Shown here: one piece after another, positions 41,867 to 53,852 of the stretch
How the letters are laid out: every line of letters begins with the position of its first letter
Numbering within the stretch: position 1 is the first letter of the stretch
From: Dactylorhiza incarnata
Lineage: Eukaryota > Streptophyta > Magnoliopsida > Asparagales > Orchidaceae
Length of the DNA stretch: 64,000 nucleotides
Reading direction: 5' to 3'
Assembly (NCBI GenBank): GCA_033032865.1
Contig: JAWHQI010000005.1
Location: 6,906,001 to 6,970,000, forward strand
Translations under genes and position numbers: made by a program
The notes under the pieces: generated by a model
Database searches by the model: none
Seen by the model: only the letters and a program-made list of their open reading frames with translations
What the model was told of the DNA's origin: nothing

Positions 41867-43769
41867 TGAAAGGAAAGTTTAGTTCTTCTTTATCTTATTA
41901 AAAGATCTTGCTTCAGTTTTACTTTCAAAATAAATGATATATATAAATATAAATGTGTTTGCTGTATGAGTAATAAAAAAACAGTAAGGAAGCATAAAAA
42001 TCACAGCACACAAATAAGAAATAAAACAAGCAAGGCACATCACATCCAGATGACAAAAGGAAATATAGTAGTTCCCCTCAACAAGGTACATCTACTCTTC
42101 TACCCACTGGTAGGAATCCACTGGAAGTTGTTGATAAGGTGCCCTCACACCAAGGTGTTTTTGATAAGGTGCCCACACACCAATGAGAGTTTTGATCAGG
42201 TGCCCAATTCACCTATAAGCTTTTGATAAGGTACTTATAAACCAAGATGCAGGTTTTTGCTAAGGTGGCCTGTCACCGGGAGTAAACTTTTGAAGGGAGT
42301 TTTAACCCTTTACAAGACGAGAGGAATAAAAGAAAACAGAAAAGATTATGCTGTTCTTCTCTTTTGCTGAGAAGACTCTTGATGAAGATGTTGAAGAGAG
42401 CTCCCCCTGTCTGATGTAGTTTGATGACAGCTTATGGATGGAGCTCCTTCTCTAGATTGCAAATATTCTTCTTCTTGCAGTTTTGATCCTGAGCAATTGA
42501 TAGTGTTTGGTGTCTCAGGATATGTATACGATCTGCAAGAAAAATGTTTAGCAAAAAGAAGATAATATGATTTGATCTGCTTCTTCTTTTTGCTATGTTC
42601 TTCTTTTTCTCTTCTTCTTCTTCTTCTCTTTTTCCTGTACAGCAATATGTAATATATTCTGTGTATATTCTGTATATCTATTCTGTACAGCAATATATGA
42701 TATATATGTAATCTGTCGAGAGAGACAACAGTATATTATTCTATTATATATATAATCTGCTGTATATTATCTGCTGTATAAAAAGATGCTTCCTGCTGTC
42801 GTGTAAAAGATGTTGTCCTCTTTCCTGGCTAATTTGAATCCTTGCCGACAGAAGAGGAAGGATATATTATCTCTTTCTTTTTCCAGAAACTCGAGCAGAA
42901 CAAAGTCCTTCTTTAGCTTGCTGCAACGGCTACAGCATTTATTGCTTTGCTGTCAACGACTATATCATTCAATGCTTCACGCTGTAATGTCAGATCAACA
43001 ATATATATATAGAAATATATAAATAGAAATAATAAATATTGCTTTAATAAAGTCTGACAGCATATTAGAATAAGAAATATAATACTGCATAAATTTCGTC
43101 GAGCTGAGGTTCACGTTCGTCGAGCTCATCATTTGATTCGTCGACCTGAACATGTGATTTACTGTTTCTGAACTTCTGCTGAATATTCGTCGAACGCAGA
43201 CTTGAGTTCGTCGAACGGAAGGATTCGTCGACCGCTGAGCTTGAATGATTTCGTCGACCGCTGAAGTATTGAGCTGTTCATCGAACGCAAATGGTCGTTC
43301 GTCGAACGCAGGATTTTGTCGACCGCTGAGCTGGGGTCTGTTCGTCGACCGCTGAGATTGAGTAGAGGCATCGAGCGCTGAATCACTGAGACGGGATCGT
43401 CGAGCGCTGAGATAATAGATCTTCGTCTACCGCTGAGATAGCTGGATTTCGTCGAGCGCAGAATGCACGCCATTCGTCGACCACAGGACGCCATTCGTCG
43501 ACCGCAGATCGCCATTCGTCGAACGCAGATCGCCATTCGTCGAACGCAGAGAATATATGTAAATTTAATTCTTCTCTTATTATTCAGCCAATTAAATATG
43601 TCTCTTTTCAGCTTTCTTTCTTAATAGGATTTATTCTAAGTTATAAGATATATTATGATATAAACTTAGACACTAAAGGTGGATCCTAACTCAAATCAAA
43701 ACTAAGGTTCCAACAATCTCCCCCTATTTGAGTTGGGATCCTAATCCAAATTAAGACTAGGTTCTAACA
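41867..43769 (-). mobile_element. R10: solo LTR of the R9 family, minus strand
   Basis: 1903 bp with CGATA duplicated on both sides. On the minus strand it begins TGTTAGAACCTAG and ends ...CTCTCCTTTCA. Compared with the R9 LTR it starts 54 bp earlier (including the second polypurine tract, 43716-43727) and ends 65 bp earlier (before the first primer site). A solo LTR arises by recombination between the two LTRs of a full element, so R10 records the LTR borders of its parent. It includes the CG motif array (43095-43550). Confidence 0.88.
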
Positions 43770-43774
43770 CGATA

Positions 43775-45137
43775 CAAGGCTAGCCTTGTGGCTCGGGGAT
43801 TCTCACAGCAATACGGTGAAGACTATGAAGAGACATTCAGTCCGGTGGCCAAAATGACTTCAGTTCGGGTTGTGATTGCCTTGGCGGCAAGTTGGGGGTG
43901 GGAGATTTGGCAGCTCGACGTAAAGAATGCATTCTTGTACGGAGAGATTGACAAGGACATCTTCATGGTCCAGCCGCCAGGCTTCGTGTCTGAAGATTTT
44001 CCTGACTATGTCTGCAAGTTGAAGAAGGCCCTGTATGGGTTGAAGCAAGCGCCGAGGGCGTGGTATGGAAAGATAGCAGAATATCTCCTATTCTGTGGGT
44101 TTGGTGCTTCAGACTCAGACTCAAGCTTGTTCGTCAAGAAAAGCGGGGAGCTTCAAGTCGTCGTGCTTCTTTACGTCGACGATATGATCGTGATGGGGAA
44201 TTCGAAGGAGGAGGTAGCAAAGCTTCAGGCTGAGCTATCTATCAGGTTCGAGATGAAGGACTTAGGTGAGCTTCACCATTTCCTTGGACTCGAAGTGCAG
44301 AGGAAGGGAAGTGGAGTGCTGGTATCCCAGGCTGGATATGCGAAGCGAATCGTGGAGCGGTTCGGCATGAAGGAAGGGAAGTGCATTTCCACACCTTTGG
44401 AGAAGGCCATGAAACTTCGCAAAGATGAGGGGAGGATTTTGGAAGATCCGCTGGTGTTCTGAGCTCTGGTTGGGAGCTTGATTTATCTGACGATCACTAG
44501 GCCGGATATTGCGTATGCAATTGGCAGGGTGAGTCGGTATATGGCGGAACCACGGATGCCTCATCTTTTAGCGGCCAAGAATATATTGAAGTATGTCAAG
44601 GCGACTTCGGATACGGGTCTCTTTTACAGGAGGGATGCGGGCTTCGAGGTGCATGGGTACATGGTTGCTGATTACGGGAGGGATTCAGATGATCGGAAGT
44701 CGATGTCTGGATACGTCTTCATGGTGGGCCCCACGGCTATATCATGGTGCAGCAAGAAGCAGGATTCCGTGTCGGTCTCCACCACGGAAGCGGAATACAA
44801 GGCTTCGGCCTTGGCAGCTTAAGAAGCCATCTGGCTTAAGAGGTTGGTAGGAGACGTCCATAAGGAGTTTTGGGGTCCGACTCTGCTCCGCGGCGACAAT
44901 GAGAGTGCTCTCAAACTGGTTACTAATCCAGTTTGTCACGCGAGGACCAAACATATCGAGATCGAGCATTATTTCATTCGTAAGAAGGTGCTGGAGGGGT
45001 CTCTTTCGGTCGAGCATGTTCGGAGTCAGGACAACATTGCTGACATATTCACAAAGGCGCTGGCGAAGGGGCCGTTCACTCGACTAAGGAGTTTACTTGG
45101 GCTGTTTTCAACTTCCCACTTCAAGGGGGAGTGTTAA
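43775..45137 (+). pseudogene. R8 reverse transcriptase and RNase H
   Basis: The Copia RVT_2 domain resumes with 'LVARGFSQQYGEDYEETFSP' (just upstream), 'VAKMTSVRVVIALAA', 'WQLDVKNAFLYGE', '[15 protein letters not shown]' and the catalytic 'LLYVDDMIVMG' (44166 on). It has 'FLGLEVQRKGSG', a TGA at 44461, then 'SLIYLTITRPDIAYAIGRVS'. RNase H shows 'SMSGYVFMVGPTAISWCSKK', 'STTEAEYKA', a TAA at 44820, 'LRGDNESALKLVTNP' and 'ARTKHIEIEHYFIRKK'. The final stop (45135) overlaps the 3' LTR by a few bases. Only two stops break this part. Confidence 0.9.
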
Positions 45138-46334
45138 AAATGTTGAAGTGGAAGTTTGTGTGGTTGGCGGTCTGGGGGGGAGACCGCGCGGTCTGGTCTG
45201 ACCGCACGGTCTTGCAGTCTCCTCTAGCAGTTTGACCTCTCTGGTCTAGCTGCGGACTATTCGGCGTGACCGCCGTTCTTCTTTCCAAGGGTGCCGAGGT
45301 GAGGCCGCGCGGTCTGGTCGTGTGACCGTGTGGCAAGCTGTCTTCTGTTTGGTGTAACCGCGCGATCTGGTGCTTGTGATCGCATGGTGGGGGCAGCCCG
45401 GTCTGGTGGCTGTCCGGTCTCTTTGTGGTGCGCACAGACTAAGGTCTTCTTAGTCGCGCGGTCTCCGGGTTGTGTTCGCATAGCTGGTCCTTTGACGATC
45501 TGCTGGTATATGCGGTCACAGGTGTTTGGTCGACTTGGCGGGCTGTTATCCTAGTCGGTCTGGTGTGTTCGCGGTCTATGGAGGAGGTCGGGTGGCGAAC
45601 ACAGGTGGTGAACGTCATGACCGGGTGAGTTGTCTTGATCGCGCAGCTTCTGTCGAAGTCGGCAACCTCACTAAGCAGGAGGATCGTTTTGCTGATCGCG
45701 CGGGTTGACCGGTCTGGTCGCGCGGTCAAGGGTGGTGACCCTATCTCATAGGGTGGTGACTGGATCATGTCTCACGCCTATAAATAGGAGCCACTGTAGC
45801 AGCAAAATCAATCGCACCAAGTGTAAGCAGAGCTCGCGGCTAGTTCTTGCGGTCTCATTTCTTGTGACCGGTCGGTTTTGCTGATTGAACTTCTTTTGTG
45901 CAGCTTCTGCGGATTGTGCGGGTAGCCGCAGTCACCTCCTCTTCTGAAGGTGTTCGGGCGGTCTCACGGCTTGCAGTGCGGGTTGCTGGAGTTTGGGAGG
46001 ATCAGTGACAGGTCGCGGGGTTCTCAGTTGGTGTTGTTCAAGTCAAAGGCAGGCAGTTCGGGCGGTCTCCTTTCCTAGTCGTGCGAACTCGCAAGTCGGG
46101 CGGTCAGGCGGTCTCAGGATTTCAGACCGCTGGTTATCTTTCAGTAGTGTATTTTTTCTCCTGTTTCTTGTGTACTGGCGAAATTATGTCTCGCTATGTA
46201 TACCTCGCCTTGTAATGAAGTTTTCTGCTAGCATCAATAAAGATTGAAGTTGTTTTTCATGTGCTTCTGGTTGTTGGCTTGAACTTTGAGTTATATTATT
46301 CCTGCTCACACCTAGATCTACGAAAAATTTCACA
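45132..46334 (+). repeat. R8 3' LTR
   Basis: 1203 bp, near-identical to 32661-33864. It has a TATA box at 45779-45786 and AATAAAG at about 46234. CAAGA, the right target copy, follows at 46335-46339. Confidence 0.9.
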
Positions 46335-46339
46335 CAAGA

Positions 46340-46516
46340 TCATCTCCAGCACGTCCGTCTCACGCTGACCACCATCCAGCATCACCGCCTCAAGCTTCAC
46401 TCGAATAAGTGCTCCTTCGGGGTGACCAAAGTAAGCTACCTCGGACACACCATCTCGGCTCGGGGGGTCGCCATGGACGAAGACAAGATTTCAGCAGTTC
46501 TTCGCTGGTAGATGCC
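46340..46516 (+). pseudogene. R7 reverse transcriptase, continuation
   Basis: It picks up the Gypsy reverse transcriptase directly after R8. 'HLQHVRLTLTTIQHHRLKLH', 'SNKCSFGVTKVSYLGHTISA' and 'GVAMDEDKISAVLRW' are the segment that follows the catalytic DD box. It is cut after about 57 residues by the R11 LTR. Confidence 0.85.
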
Positions 46517-46522
46517 TGTTGG

Positions 46523-46527
46523 ACATG
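46523..46527. repeat. R12 target-site duplication, left copy (ACATG)
   Basis: Exact match with 56635-56639. It lies within the first bases of the R11 LTR. Confidence 0.88.
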
Positions 46528-48460
46528 TGTTAGAACAACCCTATTTCTGATTTGGGCTAGGATCACTATATGTTGACTAAGGACAAGTTGACCCCGATGT
46601 ATAGTTTATGTGTTAAGAGTTTAGGAAGAGTTTAGGCTGTTAGAACTAGAGAATTCATTCAGATTCTGCGTTCGACGAACTCCACACTGCGTTCGACGAA
46701 TGGCTATATGCGTTCGACGAACGACAAGCTCTCTGCATTCGATGATTGGCTTACATTCTGCGTTCGAAGAACGACGTGCTTCAAGCCCGTCTCAGCGGTC
46801 GACGATCCCGTCTCAGCGGTCGACGATCCCGTCTCAGCGGTTCAGCGCTCGACGCTCCCGTCTCAGCGGTCAAAGCTTTTACTCAGGCTCAGCTCGACGC
46901 TCGACGCTTTTACTCAAGCTCAGCGGTCGACGAATTTATCCAGGCTCAACGGTCGACGAATTCTTCCGTTCGACGAACTCAAGTCTGCGTTCGACGAATA
47001 TTCAGCAGATGTTCAGAACAGTGAATTTAATGATCAGGTTGACGAAGTAAATGTTGTGTTCGACGAAAATCTTGAGGTTGACGAATTTGCGTTCGACGAA
47101 TTTTGTTCAGATCGAAGAATTATTATTTAAGGTCAGAAAGTTTCAGACAGATTATACTTATTCCATTCTCTGAACTCAGATCGACAACAGCAACGGCTCT
47201 TTCTATCAGATCAAGTAAGGAAAATATATTTCCTTTTATTATTCCAAGATTATAGCCGTTGACATTAGCAGAAAAGGACATTTCGCGGAAAAGGAAAAGG
47301 CAAACGGCGCTGTAGATGTACTGTTCCCGGAATATCTTCTCAGATATATTATATTCCTTAAGATAAAGGATTTACATTTAATTCTGTCAGAGATTTGAAA
47401 AAGAAAAGGAAGAAAATATAGCAGAATAATATACAACAGATTTATTACCTTCAGCATACACGACAGATGATATACAGAACATTATTTTCAAATTGCAGCA
47501 CAGTTTTTCAGAACAAGAAAGAAAGAAAGAAAAAGGAGAGAAGAAGAACATATAGCTAACAGATCTTCTTCTTCCTCCTCAAGCAGCAGCACATATTTTC
47601 TGAGAACATCTTCAACACCATCTCTCTTCATTTCTATTGCAAGAATCAGATCAGGAAAAGAAAGAAAGCTACAGGAAGAAGTAGAAGAACAAAAAGCAGA
47701 TCATCTTCTTCTTCCTCAACAAGCAGCACCTTCATTCAACTAAGAACATCTTCATCAACAATACTCTCCCAGTCTTTGCTGCAAGCCCATATCTTCAAAA
47801 GAGCAACAACAACCTGAGAAGCACTCTTGCCTTTCAGTTTTATCTGCTACATGAAGATCAAATCTTTCAAGAAAAGGCTCCAGCACATTCAACTGTCAAA
47901 CAAATTCATATCAGACAGAGGAGCATTTCAAGATCAAATCCACTAGAGTCTTCTCTATACATCTTGACAGAGAAGAACTTCATAACCCCTCTCCATTCCA
48001 TTCTGTACAGGGTTAATACTCCCTTCAAAAGTGTAACCCACTGGTGGCAAGACACCTTATCAAAAAATCCTTGTGTGGGTTTTAAGCACCTTATCAAAAG
48101 CTTATCGTTGATTTGGGCACCTAATCAAACTCCCATTGGTGTGTGGACACCTTATCAAAAATCCCTTGGTGTGAGGGCACCTTATCAAAAATCCTAGTGG
48201 ATTCCTACCAAGGGTGGTAGAAGAGTAGACATACCCAGATTTATTGGGGAACTACTATAGCTCCTTGTGTCCTCTGTGATTGTTTATTTCTTTGTGCTGT
48301 GCTGTGTGATTTTATTTATTCTGTTTTTATTTATCACTTACTCTATACACATATACTTATATCAGTATTTTCAATTCCGCAAATAAAACTAAGGGAAAAA
48401 GTTTTAAAACTCTATTCACCCCCCCTCTATAGTTAATTTAAGATCTAACCTCCACTTTCA
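46528..48460 (+). repeat. R12 5' LTR
   Basis: 1933 bp with TGTTAGAACAACC...CCACTTTCA ends. The CG-motif array lies at 46667-47105, with two copies of a 21-bp GTCTCAGCGGTCGACGATCCC unit, and a CACCTTATCAAAA repeat block at 48048-48195. Confidence 0.92.
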
Positions 48461-48462
48461 AT

Positions 48463-48473
48463 TGGTATCAGAG
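48463..48473 (+). other. R12 primer binding site
   Basis: TGGTATCAGAG lies two bases after the LTR end. It is a single copy here, unlike R9. Confidence 0.85.
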
Positions 48474-48575
48474 GGCTGTTGATCTTATTTACAGGCTAAC
48501 ACCTGGATCACAAAGATCAATTAGATCTTAAATTATTTTAGAGTTTTTACTGTTTTTATTTTCTGTTAAAAACTC

Positions 48576-49814
48576 ATGGCACAAAATAAGGAGTATTCAA
48601 GCACAAGACCTCCTATGTGCAATCTCAGTAAGTTCGCACTGTGGAAAGCAAGGATTAGGCTTTATATGAACTCAATTGATGAAGAAATTTTTAATGTGAT
48701 TTTGACAGGGCCTCCAACACCTACATCAGCAACAAGCACTGAAACCACAACTGCCAACAATGCTGTCCCACCTCCTGAATGGACAGAAGCACAGAAAAAG
48801 CAAAGGAGTGCTGATGCAAAAGCCATGAATATTCTGGCTCAAACAATGTCTGATGATATATTTCAGAAAGTGGTGGATTGCACCTCAGCTAGAGAGATAT
48901 GGACTTCTCTCAACAATATGGTTGCAGGTTCTGCTGATGAAACAAAGGACAGAAGATCTCACTTGATCTCTCTGTATGAGAACTTCAAGAAAGGTGAAGA
49001 AGAATCAGTTGTAGATATGTACACTAGATTAAGTGTAATTATAAGTGAACTCAGAACATTGGACAAGGAAATCTCATTAACTGAGATCAATGACAAAATC
49101 CTAATGTGCTTCCCCAGCACTTGGGACTCTAGGATCTGGCCTATCAAGGAAGCCAGAAGTCTTAATGAGATAACTACTGTGACACTGCTAGGAAAGCTCA
49201 AATCCTATGAACAACTCATCAAGACAAGGGAAGCTGAACAAGTGAGCACCTCCTCTTCAACAAAGAAGGACATGAACATTGCCTTCAAAGCTACAGAAGA
49301 AGAAGGAAAGACTCCTAACAATGAGGAGTTGATGAGTCTGTTTGCCAAAAGATTCTACAAGATGGCAAGAAAAGATTTCAGAAAAAAGTCATCCGGAAGC
49401 CATGAAAAGCCAATGTATGACAAGTTAAATTCTAAAGAAATTATATGTTTTAGTTGCAGGAAACCAGGACATATTGCACCAGACTATCCAGAAAACCAGA
49501 AGAAAGAAAAGAAAAAGGACAAAGAAGAGAAAAGAAACTCCAGCAAGTCTTCCTCCCACAAACACAAGAAGATGGGAAGAGGATTTGTAGCAGAATCTTG
49601 GAGTGAAACTGAATCAGAATCATCATCCAGCTCATCAGATGATGAAGAAGAAACAAAAGAGAATGATCAGTGCCTGATGGCAATTTATGACTCAAGCAGT
49701 GAGTCAGCAGATGCTTCTTCATCCAGTGATGATGAAGATATTGAAGAAGAGAAGAACTTCTGCATGATGACAATCAATGCCTCAGCCAACAATTCTGATG
49801 AAGAAGGATCATAA
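48576..49814 (+). CDS. R12 gag (SIRE type)
   Basis: 412 aa from the ATG at 48576, ended by TAA at 49812. The capsid region shows 'LSKFALWKARIRLYMNSIDE', 'RSADAKAMNILAQTMSDDIF', 'KVVDCTSAREIWTSLNNMV', 'LYENFKKGEEESVVDMYTRL' and 'LMCFPSTWDSRIWPIKEARS'. A zinc knuckle 'CFSCRKPGHIAPDY' (49446-49487) has Tyr where the fourth metal ligand, Cys, is expected. An acidic, Ser-rich tail with 'FVAESWSETESES' and 'DQCLMAIYDSSSES' follows. In the family gag continues into the linker. Here a stop separates them. It forms particle shells in related elements. Confidence 0.88.
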   Translation: MAQNKEYSSTRPPMCNLSKFALWKARIRLYMNSIDEEIFNVILTGPPTPTSATSTETTTANNAVPPPEWTEAQKKQRSADAKAMNILAQTMSDDIFQKVVDCTSAREIWTSLNNMVAGSADETKDRRSHLISLYENFKKGEEESVVDMYTRLSVIISELRTLDKEISLTEINDKILMCFPSTWDSRIWPIKEARSLNEITTVTLLGKLKSYEQLIKTREAEQVSTSSSTKKDMNIAFKATEEEGKTPNNEELMSLFAKRFYKMARKDFRKKSSGSHEKPMYDKLNSKEIICFSCRKPGHIAPDYPENQKKEKKKDKEEKRNSSKSSSHKHKKMGRGFVAESWSETESESSSSSSDDEEETKENDQCLMAIYDSSSESADASSSSDDEDIEEEKNFCMMTINASANNSDEEGS

Positions 49815-50640
49815 TCAGAAGTAGAAACTGATGCAGATCAGGTAATATCTACCTTTGATTTTACTTCAGTTGAATTCAAAGCTGAATTCAAAGTCCTTTG
49901 CTCAGACTTAATTAAATCTGAGAAAGAAATAATCTTACTCAGACTTAAGCTAGCTGAAATGAATAATATAAGTGAAGAAAATATAAATCTTAAGAAAGAT
50001 TTGGCTGACTCCAGATAACATATTGTTCTCATTGAGTGCAAGTTGTCCGAAGCCAAGAAATTTGAAGAATCCCTAAATGGGAGAAGCATCAAGCTGATGG
50101 ACATTACAAGCACAGTAAATGCTAGACTTAATAGCAAACTGGGCTTGGGTGCTTCATCAAGTGAGCCACCTCTAATTAAGAAGAATATATTATCTACACC
50201 TATAAAATTCATCTCTGCTAAGAGCAAAGAGGTTGTAGATGAAGATAAAAAACATTTCAAGCAAGTCTGTTATGAATAAAAGAATTCAGAAGAATTCGTC
50301 GAACGAAGCTCGACGAAAAGATTTCAATTTGTCGAACGGAGATCGACGAAAACTGAGAACAGATTTTCAATATAGTTATTACATGAACGACGCTCGACAA
50401 AATCATGTACATTCGTCGAACGGCGATCGACGAACTTACCCAAATTCGTCGAACAGATACTATACAGAAAATTTCAAGAATTCTAATTCAAAGCAAACTA
50501 AAAATCCTTTCACTGAATGGATTATACCTCCAAGGAGATATCATCCACAAGGTTACAAGGACCAACCTGAAATATCTTTTAATTCAGATTTTTGTGGAAA
50601 TACAAAAAGACCCAAGGTAATCTGTGTCAGGAACAAATAG
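49815..50640 (+). pseudogene. R12 gag-pol linker (coiled coil plus motif array)
   Basis: In the gag frame after the stop: a Lys/Glu/Leu-rich heptad region ('CSDLIKSEKEIILLRLKLAE'), an ochre codon near 50018, then 'EAKKFEESLNGRSIKLMD' and 'RLNSKLGLGASSSEPP'. The frame then shifts and an Arg/Asn/Ser-rich segment (50280-50470) is encoded by repeated TCGTCGAAC/TCGACGAA motifs. It ends in 'CVRNK'. R13 has the homologous linker at 62972-63652. The role is unknown; such linkers are found in SIRE elements. Confidence 0.75.
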
Positions 50641-53600
50641 ATTGTTTTCTTGTTTTTTGCAGGTACACAGCTGTCCAAGAATAAATGAGAAATGGTATTT
50701 GGACAGTGGCTGTTCAAAACATATGACAGGGAGCAAGGCCAACCTGAGCAATTATAAGGCAAAGCTTGGACCCAAAGTTGTCTTTGGAGACTCCAACTGT
50801 GGACAAACCAAAGGCTATGGAAAAGTCAAGGTTGGAGAAGTCACCTTCAAAGAGGTAGCTTATGCCAAAGGACTAAAGCACAACCTCATCAGCATAAGTC
50901 AATTATGTGATGAAGGGTATCAGGTAACCTTTAATAAATTGAAATGACTTATTAAATCTGCTGATAATGTTATTGTTTTATCAGGTATTAGGCAAGGTAA
51001 TATTTATTTAGTTAATTTCAATTCATCTACATCAGAAATTTGTTTATTTAATGAATTAAGCAAACCTAGTGAACTTTGGCATAAGAGATTAGGACATGTA
51101 AACCTTAGGACCATTGCTAAATTATCTAAGGACAATCTTGTTAGAGGTTTACCCTTAGGTTCATACAAGAAAGAAGGTCTTTGTAGGGCATGTCAACTAG
51201 GCAAGCAAACTAAAAATAGCTTTAAATCATTATCTAAAAGTGATTCACCTAGAATCTTATATTTGCTACATATGGACCTTTTTGGACCTATTGCAACAAA
51301 GAGTTTAGGGGGGAAGTCTTACACTCTAGTTATTGTAGATGACTTCTCTAGATTCACTTGTATGTTCTTTTTGAGAGAAAAGTCAGATAACTTTAAAGTT
51401 CTTACAGATTTTCTTAAGAGCATAAAGATTGAGTACTCTACTGTAGTTGCATTAATCAGAAGTAATCATGGCACTGAGTTTGAGTCTCTTCTTATGCAAG
51501 AATTCTGTGAGAAGGAAGGTACCAGGCATTGTTTCTCAGCTCCTAGAACTCCTCAACAAAATGGGGTAGTTGAAAGGAAAAATAGAACTCTAATTAAATC
51601 AGCAAGAACATTGCTTGCAGATGCTAATTTGCCCCTATCCTTTTGGGCAGAGGCTGTTAGCACAACAAACTATGTGCTAAATAGAAGTTTGATACACAAA
51701 CTTAAGGGAAAGACTCCTTATGAATTACTTAAAGGGAAGAAACCTAAAGTTAACTATTTTAGAGCATTTGGTCGTAAATGTTTTGTTCATAATAATGATA
51801 AGAAATATCTTAGAAAATTTGAACCAAAATCTGATGAAGGAATTTTCTTAGGCTATTCACTAATCAGCAAAGCATATAGGGTTTATAACAAATCTACTCT
51901 TAAAATAGAAGAATCTATGCATGTTTCCTTTGATGAAACTAACATGTTTTATAAGGAGAAGAATTCTTCTACCATAGAAAATCTGCAGGTACCTACACTA
52001 TGTGAGCAGCTAGATAAATTAGCTCTACATAAAGAAGTATTTCTAAATTCTGAACAACAGAATGCTGAAGAAAGTGAAGAAGAAAATCACCCAGATTTTG
52101 CTGAAAGTTCAGTACAGATAACAACAGGTCATCCTCCACAGGAAATAGTAGCTGAACAAATTCCCCAAGTGGAAATTATTGCTGAACCCACTCCAACTGT
52201 TGATTACATCACAGTTAGAGATCACCCAATATCTCAAATTATTGGTGATATTTCAGCAGGTGTGCAAATAAGACAACAAGTAAATCAGAATATGACGCAC
52301 ACTTGTTTTCTCTCTCAGATTGAACCTCAATCCCTACAAGATGCATAACAAGATCCCAACTGGATCATTGCTATGCAAGAGGAGCTCAATTAGTTTGAGA
52401 TAAATAAATTTTGGGAATTGGTTCCTAGACCAAAGAATCATCCAGTCATTGGAACTAAGTGGGTCTACAGGAATAAGCTAGATGCAGATGGAAACATTGT
52501 GAGAAACAAAGCTAGACTAGTAGCTCAAGGATACTCACAAGAAGAAGGAATAGATTATGACCAGACTTTTGCACCAGTTGCACGGTTAAAAGCAATTAGA
52601 ATTTTCCTTACATTTGTTGCATACAAGAAATTCAAAGTTTATCAAATGGATGTAAAAAGTGCATTCCTAAATGGAGAAATCAAAGAAGAAGTCTATGTGG
52701 AACAACCACTAGGTTTCATCTCTCCAACTCAATCCTCTTTTGTATTTAAGCTTAAGAAAGCTCTTTATGGTCTCAAACAAGCTCCTAGAGCATGGTATGA
52801 GACTTTAGCTAGTTTTCTTTTAGAGAATAAATTCTGTAGAGGCATAGTAGATAAAACATTATTTTACAGGATACATAAAAATCAAACATTGCTAGTTCAG
52901 ATATATGTAGATGACATTATCTTTGGCTCTACTGATTCAAATTTGTGCAAAAGATTTTCTAATCTAATGCAATCTAAATTTGAAATGAGTAGTATGGGTG
53001 AACTATCATACTTCCTTGGTCTTCAAGTGAAGCAAACTCCAAATGGAATCTTCATATCCCAATCTAAGTATGCTAAGGAATTAGTGAAAAGATTTGGTAT
53101 GTCTGATTCTTCCACCATGAAAACACCCATGCCCTCAAATGCTGTTGTTGATAATGATGAATCAGGGAAACCTGTTGATTCAAAAGTATACAGAGCAATT
53201 GTTGGCTCACTACTTTATTTAACAGCTAGTAGGCCTGATATAATGTTTGTTATATGTATTTGTGCTAGGTTTCAAGTTAACCCCAAAGAATCTCATCTAA
53301 TTTTATCAAAAAGGATTTTGAGATATAAAGGGTTGCCCTAATCTAGGACTTTGATATCCAACAGCATCTGAATTTGAATTAACTGGATTCTCAGATTCAG
53401 ATTATGCAGGATGCAGAGTAGACAGGAAAAGCACATCAGGAACTTGCCAGTTTCTTGGTGATAGGCTTGTGTCTTGGTTTTGTAAGAAACAAACATCTGT
53501 GTCTACATCAACAGCTGAAGCTGAATATATAGCTACAGGCAGTTGCTGCTCACAGATATTGTGGATACAAAATCAGCTCCTAGACTATGGTGTCAACTTA

Positions 53601-53852
53601 AATAATTCAACTATATTTTGTGACAATACTAGTGCAATATCTATAGCACAAAATCCAGTTCTCCATAGTAGGACTAAGTACATAGAGATTAGGCACCACT
53701 TCCTTAGGGATAATGTGGATAAAAACAAAATTTGTCTACAATTCATCTCTACTGATTTGCAAAGAGCTGATATTTTCACGAAGCCCTTGGATGAAAAGAA
53801 ACATATTATCTTTATAAATCAGTTGGGAATGATAGATGGAGATTCAATTTGA
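50641..53852 (+). pseudogene. R12 pol: protease, integrase, reverse transcriptase, RNase H
   Basis: Protease 'WYLDSGCSKHMTG' (50695 on). Finger 'LWHKRLGHVNLRTIAKLS' with 'CRACQLGK'. Integrase 'LHMDLFGPIATKSLGGKSYT', then 'ALIRSNHGTEFES', where the second catalytic Asp is Asn, and 'TPQQNGVVERKNRTLIKSAR' with the Glu. C-terminal 'VNYFRAFGRKCFVHNNDKKY'. Reverse transcriptase '[20 protein letters not shown]', '[14 protein letters not shown]', catalytic '[11 protein letters not shown]' (52901 on). RNase H 'SVSTSTAEAEYIATGSCC' and 'IFCDNTSAISIAQNPVLHSR'. Stops lie at 50945, 52346 and 52391, with frameshifts near 53325 and 53450. Otherwise complete in order. Confidence 0.9.

Larger units (their letters stand above)
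32661..46334 (+). mobile_element. R8: Ty1-copia element with both LTRs, containing R9 and R10
   Basis: The 5' LTR is 32661-33864, followed by primer site, gag, protease, integrase, reverse transcriptase, RNase H, polypurine tract (AAGGGGGAG, 45123-45131) and the 3' LTR 45132-46334. The LTRs are almost identical by eye. Removing R9 and R10 leaves one long pol frame with a handful of stops, so R8 was nearly intact when those two inserted. It interrupts R7. Confidence 0.9.
29976..46516 (+). mobile_element. R7: Ty3-gypsy retrotransposon, split by R8 and cut by R11
   Basis: A probable 5' LTR begins near TGTTACGGAC (29976) and has TTATAAAAGG at about 30136. Gag, protease and the first half of reverse transcriptase run to 32658. 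R8 interrupts it with a 5-bp duplication (AAAGA / CAAGA). Reverse transcriptase continues at 46340-46513 and is then cut by the R11 LTR. Integrase and the 3' LTR are not in the window. Several stops make it inactive. Confidence 0.8.

Noticed and set aside
46667..47105. CRISPR-like regular repeats (TCGACGAA array)
   Set aside because: The repeat is under 10 bp with irregular spacing inside an LTR in plant DNA. Treated as an LTR motif array.
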